Assembly: GCA_963205115.1 (NCBI GenBank)
Contig: CAUJHV010000016.1
Location: forward strand, 116,997-180,996
Source: Pseudomonadota bacterium
GTDB taxonomy: Bacteria; Pseudomonadota; Gammaproteobacteria; Burkholderiales; Burkholderiaceae_C
Length of the DNA: 64,000 nt
Direction: 5' to 3'
In this document: piece by piece, positions 35,130 to 43,423 of the stretch
How positions within the stretch are numbered: the stretch's first letter is position 1
Layout: each line of letters opens with the position of its first letter
Notes under the pieces: generated by a model
Seen by the model: only the letters and a program-made list of their open reading frames with translations
Databases searched by the model: none
Told to the model about the DNA's origin: nothing
Made by a program: the position numbers and the translations under genes

Positions 35130-35987
35130 ATGAAGCTGTTGTCCTTCCGGGACGGAAACCGCGAAGACTGGGGTGCGGTCGTAGGCGACGGCGTCGTCTC
35201 GCTGTCCGCGCGCACCGGCTGCGCCACGCTGGCCGATTTCATCGGCAGCGAAGGCTGGGCCCGGCGCGAGGCACTCGTTGCCGGCCTGCAGGCCGAACGG
35301 CCGCTGGCCGGCCTGGCCTTCCTGCCCGTGATTCCGCGGCCGGAAAAGATCGTCTGCGCGGTGCGCAACTACATGGACCATCACCAGGAAGTCCTGGCCG
35401 CCGGCATGCAGCGCGAGCTGTCGGAATTCCCGCCGATCTTCCTGCGCGTGTGGCGCTCGCAGACGCCACACGAAGGCCCCATCGTGCGGCCGCGCGTGTC
35501 CGAGAGCCTGGACTGGGAAGGCGAGCTCGCGGTGATCATCGGCCGCGGCGGGCGCGACATCCCGGCGGCGCAGGCCTACGAGCACGTCGCCGGCTACAGC
35601 ATCTACAACGACGGCAGCGTGCGCGAGTGGCAGTTCCACGCCAAGCAGATCGCCTCGGGCAAGAACTTCGAGTCCACCGGCGGCTTCGGCCCCTGGATGG
35701 TCACGGCCGACGAGATCGAACCCGGCCGCGCGCTGAAGCTGCAGACGCGCCTGAACGGCGAGGTCCTGCAGTCCAGCCACACGGGCCACATGATCTTCCC
35801 GATTCCGGCTCTGATCGCCTACGCCTCGACCATCTTCACGCTGGTGCCGGGCGACGTCATCGTCACCGGCACGCCGGCCGGCGTGGGCTGGTCGCGCAAG
35901 CCGCCGCGCTTCATGAAGGCCGGCGACGTCTGCGAGGTCGAGATCGAGGGCATCGGCGTGCTGCGCAACCCGATCGTCGACCAGTAG
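35130..35987 (+). CDS. fumarylacetoacetate hydrolase family protein
   Basis: A 285-residue FAH-superfamily enzyme. The metal ligands are in DWEGELAVIIG (E-x-E) and the later aspartate in YSIYNDGSVREWQ; also present are GKNFESTGGFGPWMV and the conserved IVTGTPAGVGWSRKPPRFM. Such enzymes hydrolyse C-C bonds of acylpyruvates or act as isomerases or decarboxylases in aromatic catabolism. I choose ATG 35130, five bases after AGGAG, over GTG 35127. First gene of the rightward operon; downstream partners suggest it cleaves a ring-fission product. Confidence 0.88.
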   Translation: MKLLSFRDGNREDWGAVVGDGVVSLSARTGCATLADFIGSEGWARREALVAGLQAERPLAGLAFLPVIPRPEKIVCAVRNYMDHHQEVLAAGMQRELSEFPPIFLRVWRSQTPHEGPIVRPRVSESLDWEGELAVIIGRGGRDIPAAQAYEHVAGYSIYNDGSVREWQFHAKQIASGKNFESTGGFGPWMVTADEIEPGRALKLQTRLNGEVLQSSHTGHMIFPIPALIAYASTIFTLVPGDVIVTGTPAGVGWSRKPPRFMKAGDVCEVEIEGIGVLRNPIVDQ

Positions 35988-36086
35988 GCCGCTGGACGCC
36001 GTTCCTGCCACGTCCTGCCCCACCCGGCATCCGTCGCGCCGCGCCGTGCGTCGCGCGGCATTCCGCACCACCTGCGAGGTGAGCCC

Positions 36087-36665
36087 ATGTCCCTGATCCA
36101 GATCCGCAAACGCAGTCTCACGGTCGAGACCGTCTTCCACGAAGGCGGCCCGCCGCCCGCTGTGCCGCTGAAGCTGGCCGCCGCCTGCGCCGTCGTGCGC
36201 AACCCCTACGCGGGCCGCTACGAGGAGAACCTGCTGCCCTTCATGGCCGAGCTGCGCTCGCTGGGCACGCTGCTCGCGCAGGAGCTCGTCGAGACGCTCG
36301 GCCGCGACAACGTCGAGGTCTACAGCAAGGCCGCGATCGTCGGGGTGAACGGCGAACTCGAACACGCTGCCGTCTGGCATGAGGCCGGCGGCTGGGCGAT
36401 GCGCGAGGTGCTGGGCCAGCCCAAGGCCATCGTGCCCGCATCCAAGGCCGTGGCGGCCACGGGCTACCGGCTGATGGTGCCACTGCACTACATCCACGCC
36501 TGCTACGTGCGCAGCCACTACAACGCGATGGAGATCGGCCTGCAGGATGCACCACGGCCCGACGAGATCCTCTTCGCGCTGGTGATGGGCACGGGCGGAC
36601 GCATCCACGCGCGCCTGGGCGGCCTGGCCAAGGACCAGGTCGCGGTCCACGACGGCCAGCGCTGA
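36087..36665 (+). CDS. DUF1185 (amino acid synthesis) family protein
   Basis: A 192-residue member of PF06684/DUF1185. Diagnostic stretches are CAVVRNPYAGRYEENLLPFM, YSKAAIVGVNGELEHAAVWH, GWAMREVLGQPKAIVPASKA and a C-terminal MGTGGRIHARLGGL. The only structural precedent I know of is a putative amino-acid synthesis protein with a chorismate-mutase-like fold; no reaction is established. It lies between the FAH-family hydrolase and the MDR reductase in the aromatic operon, so a role in that pathway is likely. Confidence 0.85.
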   Translation: MSLIQIRKRSLTVETVFHEGGPPPAVPLKLAAACAVVRNPYAGRYEENLLPFMAELRSLGTLLAQELVETLGRDNVEVYSKAAIVGVNGELEHAAVWHEAGGWAMREVLGQPKAIVPASKAVAATGYRLMVPLHYIHACYVRSHYNAMEIGLQDAPRPDEILFALVMGTGGRIHARLGGLAKDQVAVHDGQR

Positions 36666-36674
36666 GCACCACCC

Positions 36675-37664
36675 GTGCGAGCCATCCGCGTGCACACGCC
36701 CGGCGGGCCCGAGGCGCTGGTCCTCGAGCGGCTGCCGCTGCCGGAACCCGCAGCCGGCGAGGTGCGCGTGCGTGCCGAGGCCATCGGCGTGGGCCGACCC
36801 GATGTGCTGATCCGCCAGGGCACCTACAAGTGGATGCCCGCGCTGCCGGCCACGCCCGGCGCCGAACTGGTCGGCACCGTCGAGGCGCTGGGCGACGGCG
36901 CGCCGGCCGCGCTGCAGGGCCGGCGCGTGCTGGTCAGCGCCCGTGAGCTGCCGCAGCGTGGCGGCTGCTATGCCGAAGCCGTCTGCGTGCCGGCAGCGGC
37001 CCTCTTCGTGCTGCCGGCAGGCATCGCTGCAGCGGACGCCGCCAGCCTGCCCAACCTGCAGCTGGCCCTGGCTCTGCTGCGCTGCCACGGCGGCCAGCCC
37101 GTGACCAGCGTCTTCGTGCCCGGCGCCGCCGGCGGCGTGGGCTCGGCGCTGACGCAGGTGGCACGCGCCCAGGGCGCGCGGGTCTTCGGCACGGCCCGCA
37201 GCGACGACAAGCGCCGCTTCGCGCGGGCCAACGGCGTCGAGGCGCTGGTCGAGGCCGACCCGGCGCGCATACCCGAGGCGCTGCGCGCGCTCACCGGCGG
37301 TCGCGGCGTGGACATGGCCTTCGACCACCTCGGCGGCGACTGGCTTACCGCCTGCCTGCACGCGCTGGCGCCGATGGGCCAGCTGGTCTCCTACAACCTG
37401 GTGCTGGGCTTCCCCGCGCGCGAGACCCTGCGCGAGATGCGCAACCTGCTGGGCCGCAGCCTGGCGCTGCGCGCCTTCTCCATGCACACCTACGACGAGC
37501 TGCCGGCGCAGCGCCGTGCGCTGATGGACGAGGCCATCGCGCTGATGGCGGCAGGCCGCGTGAAGGCCCCGCCCACGCTGCAGCTGCCGATGGACGCGGT
37601 GCGCGATGCGCACGAGCGCCTGGACCGCGGCGACGTGCTCGGCAAGATCGTCCTCGTCCCCTGA
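36675..37664 (+). CDS. MDR family zinc-binding-type dehydrogenase / quinone oxidoreductase
   Basis: A 329-residue medium-chain dehydrogenase/reductase. It starts like quinone oxidoreductases (VRAIRVHTPGGPEALVLERL), has the Rossmann motif PGAAGGVGSALTQVARAQGA and RGVDMAFDHLGGDW, and lacks the cysteine-rich structural zinc loop. It should reduce an enone or quinone with NADPH. GTG 36675 is ten bases after the DUF1185 stop. Confidence 0.85.
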   Translation: MRAIRVHTPGGPEALVLERLPLPEPAAGEVRVRAEAIGVGRPDVLIRQGTYKWMPALPATPGAELVGTVEALGDGAPAALQGRRVLVSARELPQRGGCYAEAVCVPAAALFVLPAGIAAADAASLPNLQLALALLRCHGGQPVTSVFVPGAAGGVGSALTQVARAQGARVFGTARSDDKRRFARANGVEALVEADPARIPEALRALTGGRGVDMAFDHLGGDWLTACLHALAPMGQLVSYNLVLGFPARETLREMRNLLGRSLALRAFSMHTYDELPAQRRALMDEAIALMAAGRVKAPPTLQLPMDAVRDAHERLDRGDVLGKIVLVP

Positions 37665-37684
37665 CCCCATCTCCGGAGACTTAC

Positions 37685-38230
37685 GTGCCGACGACCTACG
37701 CACCCCGACTGGCCCACATGGGCATCGCCTGCATCGACATCGAACGCATGATCGATTTCTACACGTCGGTCTTCAACTTGCAGCTCACCGACCGCGGCGT
37801 GGGTTTCACCTTCCCCTTCCCGCTGGCCTTCATGAGCGCGCGCTCGGACCAGCACCACCAGGTGGCGCTGGCGCAGAACCGGCCGGCCGGCACGCCCAGC
37901 ACCATCATGCAGATCTCGTTCAAGGTGGACACCCTGGCCGAACTGCGCGAAGCGCGCCGCCGCGCGCTGGACAAGGGCGCGACGAAGATGCGCGGGCTGA
38001 ACCACGCCAACGCGCTGTCCATCTATTGCATGGACCCGGAAGAGAACACGCTCGAGGTCTACCTGGATACGCCGTGGTACGTGAAGCAGCCGCACGGCGA
38101 CCCGCTGGACCTGGACCAGCCCGACGACACGATCTGGGCCGAGACCGAGCGCATCGCCAAGGCCGACCCGACCTACATGCCGCAGGCCGAGTGGGCCGCC
38201 CGCTTCGACGCGCGGCAACGCCTGCTCTGA
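37685..38230 (+). CDS. VOC family protein (extradiol dioxygenase-like)
   Basis: A 181-residue vicinal-oxygen-chelate protein. The likely iron ligands are H11 (LAHMGI), a histidine in DQHHQVAL and the glutamate in NTLEVYLD, the order expected of single-domain ring-cleavage dioxygenases and relatives. GGAGAC precedes GTG 37685. It lies directly before the FAD-dependent aromatic hydroxylase, so extradiol cleavage of the hydroxylated ring is the simplest reading. Glyoxalase or isomerase activity cannot be excluded. Confidence 0.82.
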   Translation: MPTTYAPRLAHMGIACIDIERMIDFYTSVFNLQLTDRGVGFTFPFPLAFMSARSDQHHQVALAQNRPAGTPSTIMQISFKVDTLAELREARRRALDKGATKMRGLNHANALSIYCMDPEENTLEVYLDTPWYVKQPHGDPLDLDQPDDTIWAETERIAKADPTYMPQAEWAARFDARQRLL

Positions 38231-38260
38231 ACCGCGCGCCGGCAACGCCGCAGGACCCGC

Positions 38261-39880
38261 ATGCCGCCACACGTCGATGTCCTCGTCGTCGGCCTGGGAC
38301 CGACCGGCGCCACGCTGGCCGCGCTGCTGGCCCGTGCGGGCCTGACAGTCGCCGTCTTCGACAAGGCCGCGGACATCTACCCGCTGCCGCGCGCCATCGG
38401 CCTGGACCACGAGGCGCTGCGCATCTGGCAGTCGCTGGGCCTGAGCGACGCGCTCGCGCCGCACATCGCGCCCTACCGCCCGAGCGAGTACCTCGGCGTC
38501 GATGGCCAACGCATCAAACGACTGGACATGGCGCCGCCCCCGCACCGCCTGGGCTGGGCGCCCAACAGCGTCTTCGACCAGCCCGCCGTGGAGCGCATCC
38601 TGCGCGCGCACCTGGCCGCGCAGCCCGGCGTGCACCTGGCCGTGTCGCACGAGGTCCTCGCGCTGGACGAGCGCGACGGCCGCATCGTCGCGACGGTGCG
38701 CGACACCGCCGGCCGCAACACCACCTGGTCCGCCGACTGGGCCGTGGCCTGCGATGGCGGCGCCAGCCCCGTGCGCAAGCGCCTGGGCATCGCGCTGGAC
38801 GACCTTGCCTTCGACGAACCCTGGCTCGTGGTCGATGCCATCGTCCGCCCGGACAAGCTGGCCTCGCTGCCGCAGACCCAGGTGCAGTACTGCGAGCCTG
38901 CGCGTCCCAGCACCTTCGTCGTCGGCCCCGGCAACCACCGGCGCTGGGAACTGATGCTGCTGCCCGGCGAGCCGCTGCACGAAGCCTGGCCCGACGAGGC
39001 GCTGTGGCCGCTGCTGGCCCGCTGGATCCAGCCCGGCGAGGCCACGCTGTGGCGAGCGGCGGCCTACCGCTTCCATGGCCTGGTCGCGCAGCGCTGGCGC
39101 GCCGGTCGCATCCTGCTGGCCGGCGACGCGGCGCACATGACCCCGCCCTTCATGGCGCAGGGCATGGTGCAGGGCCTGCGCGACGCGGCCAACCTGGCCT
39201 GGAAGCTCGCGCGCGTGCTGCGCCACGGCGCACCCGAGCGCCTGCTCGACACCTACGAGGCCGAGCGCAAGCCGCACGTGACCGCGACGACGACATCGGC
39301 CATCGCCCTGGGCCGCGTGATCTGCGAGCGTGACCCCGCAGCTGCCCGCGATCGCGACGGACGCCTGCGCGCGGAGCACGGCGGCACCGTGCCCACGACC
39401 ATCCGCCAGTCGATGCTGCCGCCGATGCAGGCCGGTCTGATCGACACCGGCAGCCCGGGCGCGGGCAGCCTGTCGCCGCAGCCGCGCGTGACCGTGCCCG
39501 CCACGGGCAGCAGCGGCTGGCTGGACGACCTGGACGGCGGCGGCGTGCGCGTGATCGCCCGCGACGAGGACCTGGATGCCGACACCGCCCGTGCGCTCGA
39601 CGCGGCCCTCGTGCCCTTGCAGGGCCGGCTGCTGCGGCGCCTGCAGCCTGGCCGGATCGGCGCTGACGGCCCAGGCCTGTGCTTCACCGAAGAACAGACG
39701 CTGCTGGACGATTGGCTGCGCAGCCTGGATGCGCGTTACGCCATCGTCCGGCCCGACCAGCAGGTCTACGCAACCACCCGCGACACGGCCGGGGCCTGCG
39801 CGCAGCTCTCAGCGCTGGCCTCCGCACTCGGCCGCGCCAAGGCTGGCCCGGGCCACGACAAACCTCTAACGATTCACTGA
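38261..39880 (+). CDS. MhpA-like FAD-dependent aromatic monooxygenase
   Basis: A 539-residue class A flavin monooxygenase like 3-(3-hydroxyphenyl)propionate hydroxylase. FAD-binding motifs are VLVVGLGPTGATLAALLARAG near the N-terminus, the DG motif in ACDGGASPVRKRLGI, and GDAAHMTPPFMAQGMVQGL (GD motif). The C-terminal 150 residues form the thioredoxin-like tail usual for this group, ending at a truncated-looking VYATTRDTAGACAQL. It would hydroxylate a phenolic ring using NAD(P)H and O2 ahead of the VOC enzyme. Confidence 0.87.
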   Translation: MPPHVDVLVVGLGPTGATLAALLARAGLTVAVFDKAADIYPLPRAIGLDHEALRIWQSLGLSDALAPHIAPYRPSEYLGVDGQRIKRLDMAPPPHRLGWAPNSVFDQPAVERILRAHLAAQPGVHLAVSHEVLALDERDGRIVATVRDTAGRNTTWSADWAVACDGGASPVRKRLGIALDDLAFDEPWLVVDAIVRPDKLASLPQTQVQYCEPARPSTFVVGPGNHRRWELMLLPGEPLHEAWPDEALWPLLARWIQPGEATLWRAAAYRFHGLVAQRWRAGRILLAGDAAHMTPPFMAQGMVQGLRDAANLAWKLARVLRHGAPERLLDTYEAERKPHVTATTTSAIALGRVICERDPAAARDRDGRLRAEHGGTVPTTIRQSMLPPMQAGLIDTGSPGAGSLSPQPRVTVPATGSSGWLDDLDGGGVRVIARDEDLDADTARALDAALVPLQGRLLRRLQPGRIGADGPGLCFTEEQTLLDDWLRSLDARYAIVRPDQQVYATTRDTAGACAQLSALASALGRAKAGPGHDKPLTIH

Positions 39881-39892
39881 CGGAGACAAACC

Positions 39893-40864
39893 ATGCAGCG
39901 CAGAAACTTCCTCCTCCAAGCAGCGGCCGGCACGGCCGCGCTGGGTGTACCGGGCCTGCGCGCCTCGACCTGGCCCGAGCGCCCCATCAAGGTGCTGCAA
40001 GGATTTGCGCCGGGCGGCAACGCCGACACCATTGCGCGCCTGGTCGGCGGCGAGATGGCACGCGGGCTGGGCCAGCCGATGGTCGTCGAGGCGGTCGTCG
40101 GTGCCGGCGGTACGCTGGCCTCGGGCGCCGCGGCCCGCGCCGCGCCAGACGGCTACACGCTGCTGCTGGCCACCGGCGGCCACGCCGTGGCCGGCGCGTT
40201 GTACGAGAAGCTGCCCTACCAGACCGTCAACAGCTTCCAGATGGTGTCCACCATCACCTTCTTCCCCTTCCTGATCGTCACCCAGGCCGACAGCAAGCTC
40301 AAGAGTCTGGCCGAAGCGTTGCAGGTCGCGCGGGCCAAGCCCGAGAGCGTGGCCTACGGCAGCGCCGGCGTCGGCTCGACCCACCACCTGGCCGGCGAAC
40401 TGCTGTCGCGGCTGTCGGGTGCACGGTTGCTGCACGTGCCCTACAAGGGCGACGCGGCGTCCGTGACCGCGCTGCTGGCCGGCGACTTGCCGATGGTCAT
40501 CGCCCCGCCGACCGCGGTGCTGGGCCACCTGAAGGCCGGCAAGCTGCGCGCACTGGCCGTCACCGGCCCCCAGCGCTGGCCCGGCATGCCCGACGTGCCC
40601 ACCGTCGCCGAGCAAGGCGTCGCGGGCTTCGACGTGCGCTCCTGGGCCGGCTGGTTGCTGCCGGCAGGCACGCCCGCGGCCATCGTCGAGCGCCTGCACG
40701 CCGAGACCCAGAAGGCCTTGCAGGTGGCGGCCGTGCGCCAGCGGCTGGAAGAGATGGGCGGCGAGGCCCGTGGCAGCACGCCACAGGAGATGACCGCGAT
40801 GGTCGCGGCCGAACTGCAGAAGTGGACGCAGGTGGTGAGCGACGCGAAGATCACGCGGCTCTGA
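39893..40864 (+). CDS. Bug family (TTT) periplasmic substrate-binding protein
   Basis: A 323-residue tripartite tricarboxylate transport receptor. The signal region is RRNFLLQAAAGTAALGVPG (RR suggests Tat), then WPERPIKVLQGFAPGGNADTIAR, the family's ligand loop, VEAVVGAGGTLASGAAARA and DVPTVAEQGV. GGAGACAAACC precedes ATG 39893. It ends the aromatic operon; no TctA/TctB membrane genes are present, as is usual for the expanded Bug families of Burkholderiales. It probably presents the aromatic acid to a shared TTT membrane unit. Confidence 0.88.
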   Translation: MQRRNFLLQAAAGTAALGVPGLRASTWPERPIKVLQGFAPGGNADTIARLVGGEMARGLGQPMVVEAVVGAGGTLASGAAARAAPDGYTLLLATGGHAVAGALYEKLPYQTVNSFQMVSTITFFPFLIVTQADSKLKSLAEALQVARAKPESVAYGSAGVGSTHHLAGELLSRLSGARLLHVPYKGDAASVTALLAGDLPMVIAPPTAVLGHLKAGKLRALAVTGPQRWPGMPDVPTVAEQGVAGFDVRSWAGWLLPAGTPAAIVERLHAETQKALQVAAVRQRLEEMGGEARGSTPQEMTAMVAAELQKWTQVVSDAKITRL

Positions 40865-40924
40865 GCGCAACCGGGCACCGGCACACCCCGCGCGCCCAGC
40901 AGGCCGGCCCCGTGCACTTGCGCC

Positions 40925-41101
40925 GGCTTCCCCCCGATCGCCGCTGAGCTCGATCCCCGTGATGGGCACGGGCTTGACCAGCCTGATCACGTGGTGCGCA
41001 CTCGGCAGCCCGTTCAGGACGACACCGTGAACCGTGACGGCGCTGCCTCCCTCGACAACGCGCGGCGTCACATCGGCGTCGAACGTCCAGGCATCCGTCT
41101 G
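40925..41101 (-). pseudogene. coding-like debris after the desaturase-type gene
   Basis: Immediately after the desaturase stop, in the same frame, an uninterrupted stretch of about 55 codons encodes QTDAWTFDADVTPRVVEGG, then SAVTVHGVVLNGLPSAHHVI and RLVKPVPITGIELSGDRG. Third codon positions are almost all G or C, and the hydrophobic/beta pattern looks like a real protein, but there is no convincing start and the frame loses character near 40925. It looks like the end of a lost gene. I do not recognise the family. Confidence 0.25.
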
Positions 41102-42010
41102 TCAGGCCGAAGCGTTCGAAGCAGGGACCCCGCGGCCCGCATCGGAAGCCGTCTCCGCCGCCGCGTAGGCACGTCCGCCGGCACGCAGCGCGGAGTGATC
41201 GCGCTTGGACTGCAGCAGCGGGTAGAACATCTCGTGGAACCAGCGCTCCTTGCCGAAGATCCGGTCATCCTGCAGACCGACGTTCGCCGGGTACTTCTGG
41301 GTGATGTGTGCAGAGCCGAACAGCAGGTCCCACACGAAGAGCATGTTGCCGAAGTTGCCCTTGTAGTGGCCGATGCCGTCGGCATTGGTCAACGCATGGT
41401 GGGCCCAATGCGTGCTCGGTGTCGAGATCGTGCGCTGCACCAGCCACATCACGGGGCGCAAGGCGCGGATGCGGTACAGCGGCTCGTCCCATCGCCACGC
41501 GCAGTGTGCGCCCAGGATGATCGCAATCTTGCAGACCAGATAGATGCCATAGACCGCACCGAAACTCAGGTACAGGGCGATACCGCCGAACCACAGGCCG
41601 GGCATCATCAGGTAGTAGAAGAGGTTGTTCCGGTACGTCACGCGGATGCTCATGTACGTCGCCGAGTGATGCGCGCGGTGCAACGGCCACAGCAGCGGGC
41701 TGTGGGACGCACGGTGCCACCAGTACTGGGTCATGTCGTCCACCACGAGCAGGATCCCCACCATGGCCCACCAAGGCAGGTCCGCCAGGGCATGGCGCTG
41801 CTCCGGCATCAGCCAGCCGCACAGCTTGCCCGTCACCAGAATCGCCAGCGGCTGCGCCACGGCGATCAGGCTCAGGAACATGGCCAGTTCGAGCTTCGTG
41901 TCGTCGGCGCTGGCGTGCACCGTCTCCTTGTAGCGGTGCGATGCCCATTCCATGCCGGCGAAGCCCAGCATGACGGACACGATGAGCAGGTTCTGCAGCA
42001 GTGGGTTCAT
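41102..42010 (-). CDS. sterol desaturase / fatty acid hydroxylase family membrane protein
   Basis: A 302-residue integral membrane di-iron enzyme. Histidine clusters of the superfamily are present: HRASH (HX3H), HRAHHS (HX2HH) and HWAHH (HX2HH), among several hydrophobic segments (LLIVSVMLGFAGMEWA, PLAILVTGKLCGW, WWAMVGILLVVDDM). It hydroxylates or desaturates a lipid or hydrophobic substrate with O2. ATG 42010 has GGAG nine bases upstream; the in-frame ATG at 42025 lies before that site. Divergent from a LysR gene (122 bp). Confidence 0.85.
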   Translation of the reverse strand: MNPLLQNLLIVSVMLGFAGMEWASHRYKETVHASADDTKLELAMFLSLIAVAQPLAILVTGKLCGWLMPEQRHALADLPWWAMVGILLVVDDMTQYWWHRASHSPLLWPLHRAHHSATYMSIRVTYRNNLFYYLMMPGLWFGGIALYLSFGAVYGIYLVCKIAIILGAHCAWRWDEPLYRIRALRPVMWLVQRTISTPSTHWAHHALTNADGIGHYKGNFGNMLFVWDLLFGSAHITQKYPANVGLQDDRIFGKERWFHEMFYPLLQSKRDHSALRAGGRAYAAAETASDAGRGVPASNASA

Positions 42011-42082
42011 TCGGCTTGTCTCCATGGTCTCGGCTGTCGATGGCCAAGTCCGGGCAGTCTGCTGCGCCGGTCGCCATGTGTC

Positions 42083-42101
42083 CAATGCATTGTTGACAAC
42101 A
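42083..42101. promoter_or_regulatory. overlapping palindromes in the desaturase/LysR divergent promoter
   Basis: CAATGCATTG (42083-42092, perfect) overlaps TGTTGACAACA (42091-42101, perfect around a central A). Both lie between the divergent starts at 42010 and 42133, about 32-50 bp before the LysR start, where LysR proteins usually bind to control themselves and the divergent target. Confidence 0.45.
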
Positions 42102-42132
42102 TACCGTTGCGCCTGACACATTACAGAAGACC

Positions 42133-43047
42133 ATGGATCTGCGCCGCCTCGAGCACCTGCTGGCACTCGCCGACGAACGCCATTTCGGGCGAGCGGCCGG
42201 TCGGGTCCACCTGAGCCAATCGGCCTTCAGCCGCAGCATCCAGGCCATCGAGTCGGAATTGAACCTGCAGTTGTTCGATCGGGACAGCGGCGACGTGCGG
42301 CCCACACCCGCAGGCGCGTTCCTCATCGAGCGGGCACGCCGGCTGCTGTTCGATGCGCGCAGCCTGCACCGGGATGTCACCCTGTTCCGAGAGAGCGCGC
42401 TCGGCGACACGGCGATCGGCGCCGGGCCGTTTCCGGCGGCGACGCTGCTGCCCGGCGTCATTGCCGAACTGCGCCAGCAATACCCGCACATCGCGCTGCG
42501 CGTCGAGGTGAACAACTGGCGACAACTGCTCGAACGCCTGATGGCGGAGGACATCGAGTTCTTCATTGCCGACATGCGTGACCTGCCCGCGGATCCGCGG
42601 CTCGAGCTTCGTTCACTCGGCCAACAACATGGCGGCTTCTACGTGCGTGCAGGGCACCCGCTATCGGGACGGTCCTGCACACTCGCGGAGTGCTGGTCGC
42701 ACGGTGTGGCCGCGATCCGCTTGCCGCGGGGCGTCAAGGTCGCACTGGCCAAGCTTCTGGGATTGCCTTCTGCCGAGGCGCTCGTGCTGGCGCTGGAATG
42801 TGACGATGTGGCGCTCTTGAAATCGGTCGCGCTGGCCACCGACACGGTTCTGGCGTCGAGCGATGCGGCGGCGCGTACCGAGGTCGATTCCGGCGCGTTG
42901 CAGCGGCTGAAGGTGCGCAACTTGCCGCCGCTGTACGCGCAGATGGGCGTGGCCAGCCTGCGCAACAGAACCTTGTCGCCCACTGCGCAACGGGTCCTCA
43001 GCGGCATTGCCGCCATGGCCGGACAAGTCAACGCGAAGAGCCGTTGA
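42133..43047 (+). CDS. LysR family transcriptional regulator
   Basis: A 304-residue LysR regulator. The helix-turn-helix is in RRLEHLLALADERHFGRAAG to LSQSAFSRSIQAIESELNLQ, followed by FDRDSGDVRPTPAG. The effector domain (residues about 90-295) includes LLPGVIAELRQQYPHIALRV. It is divergent from the sterol-desaturase-type gene and is the obvious candidate to regulate it. Confidence 0.87.
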   Translation: MDLRRLEHLLALADERHFGRAAGRVHLSQSAFSRSIQAIESELNLQLFDRDSGDVRPTPAGAFLIERARRLLFDARSLHRDVTLFRESALGDTAIGAGPFPAATLLPGVIAELRQQYPHIALRVEVNNWRQLLERLMAEDIEFFIADMRDLPADPRLELRSLGQQHGGFYVRAGHPLSGRSCTLAECWSHGVAAIRLPRGVKVALAKLLGLPSAEALVLALECDDVALLKSVALATDTVLASSDAAARTEVDSGALQRLKVRNLPPLYAQMGVASLRNRTLSPTAQRVLSGIAAMAGQVNAKSR

Positions 43048-43423
43048 GGCGCACGCGCCCGGGGTCGCCGAGCCCAATCACTGCTTCGAGGATGACCCAC
43101 AGCGGCGCAAGGTGAACGGCCGCAGCGTCGAGTCCTGCGGCAGATGACCTCTTTGCAAGGCCTCGGACAAAGGCAGACCGGCTCCCGGCCCGGGTGCGCC
43201 GAAGTCCTTGTCTTTCGATGGCATCGCGTGGATAACTCCATGGTTCATGGTGCTCAACTACGGGGCACTCATCGCCGTGGGTGCCTGGCTGGTGATGCGC
43301 ATGAAACGCCAGGGCCGCGCCTGAGCCCGCGGGTCTTGTCGGCGTCCGGCACGGACCTCGATGCCATTGGTTGGGCCCCTCACCTCGCGCGTCGCGCGCC
43401 CAAGCTGCAGCACGCACAGCGGG
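43048..43423. other. intergenic region with an orphan membrane-segment reading frame
   Basis: 376 bases between the LysR stop and the convergent GntR stop. The only notable content is a plus-strand frame ending at TGA 43322-43324 that encodes GIAWITPWFMVLNYGALIAV followed by GAWLVMRMKRQGRA, i.e. one membrane helix with a basic tail. An ATG lies at 43247 (25 codons), without a ribosome site. It resembles the C-terminus of a transporter subunit that has lost the rest. No terminator or promoter stands out. Confidence 0.3.

Noticed and set aside
35031..37703. An 890-codon open frame on the minus strand.
   Set aside because: It lies opposite four well-supported genes (FAH-family, DUF1185, MDR and the GntR boundary). 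Its translation is rich in H, R, G, Q and A without family motifs, as expected for antisense frames in GC-rich DNA.
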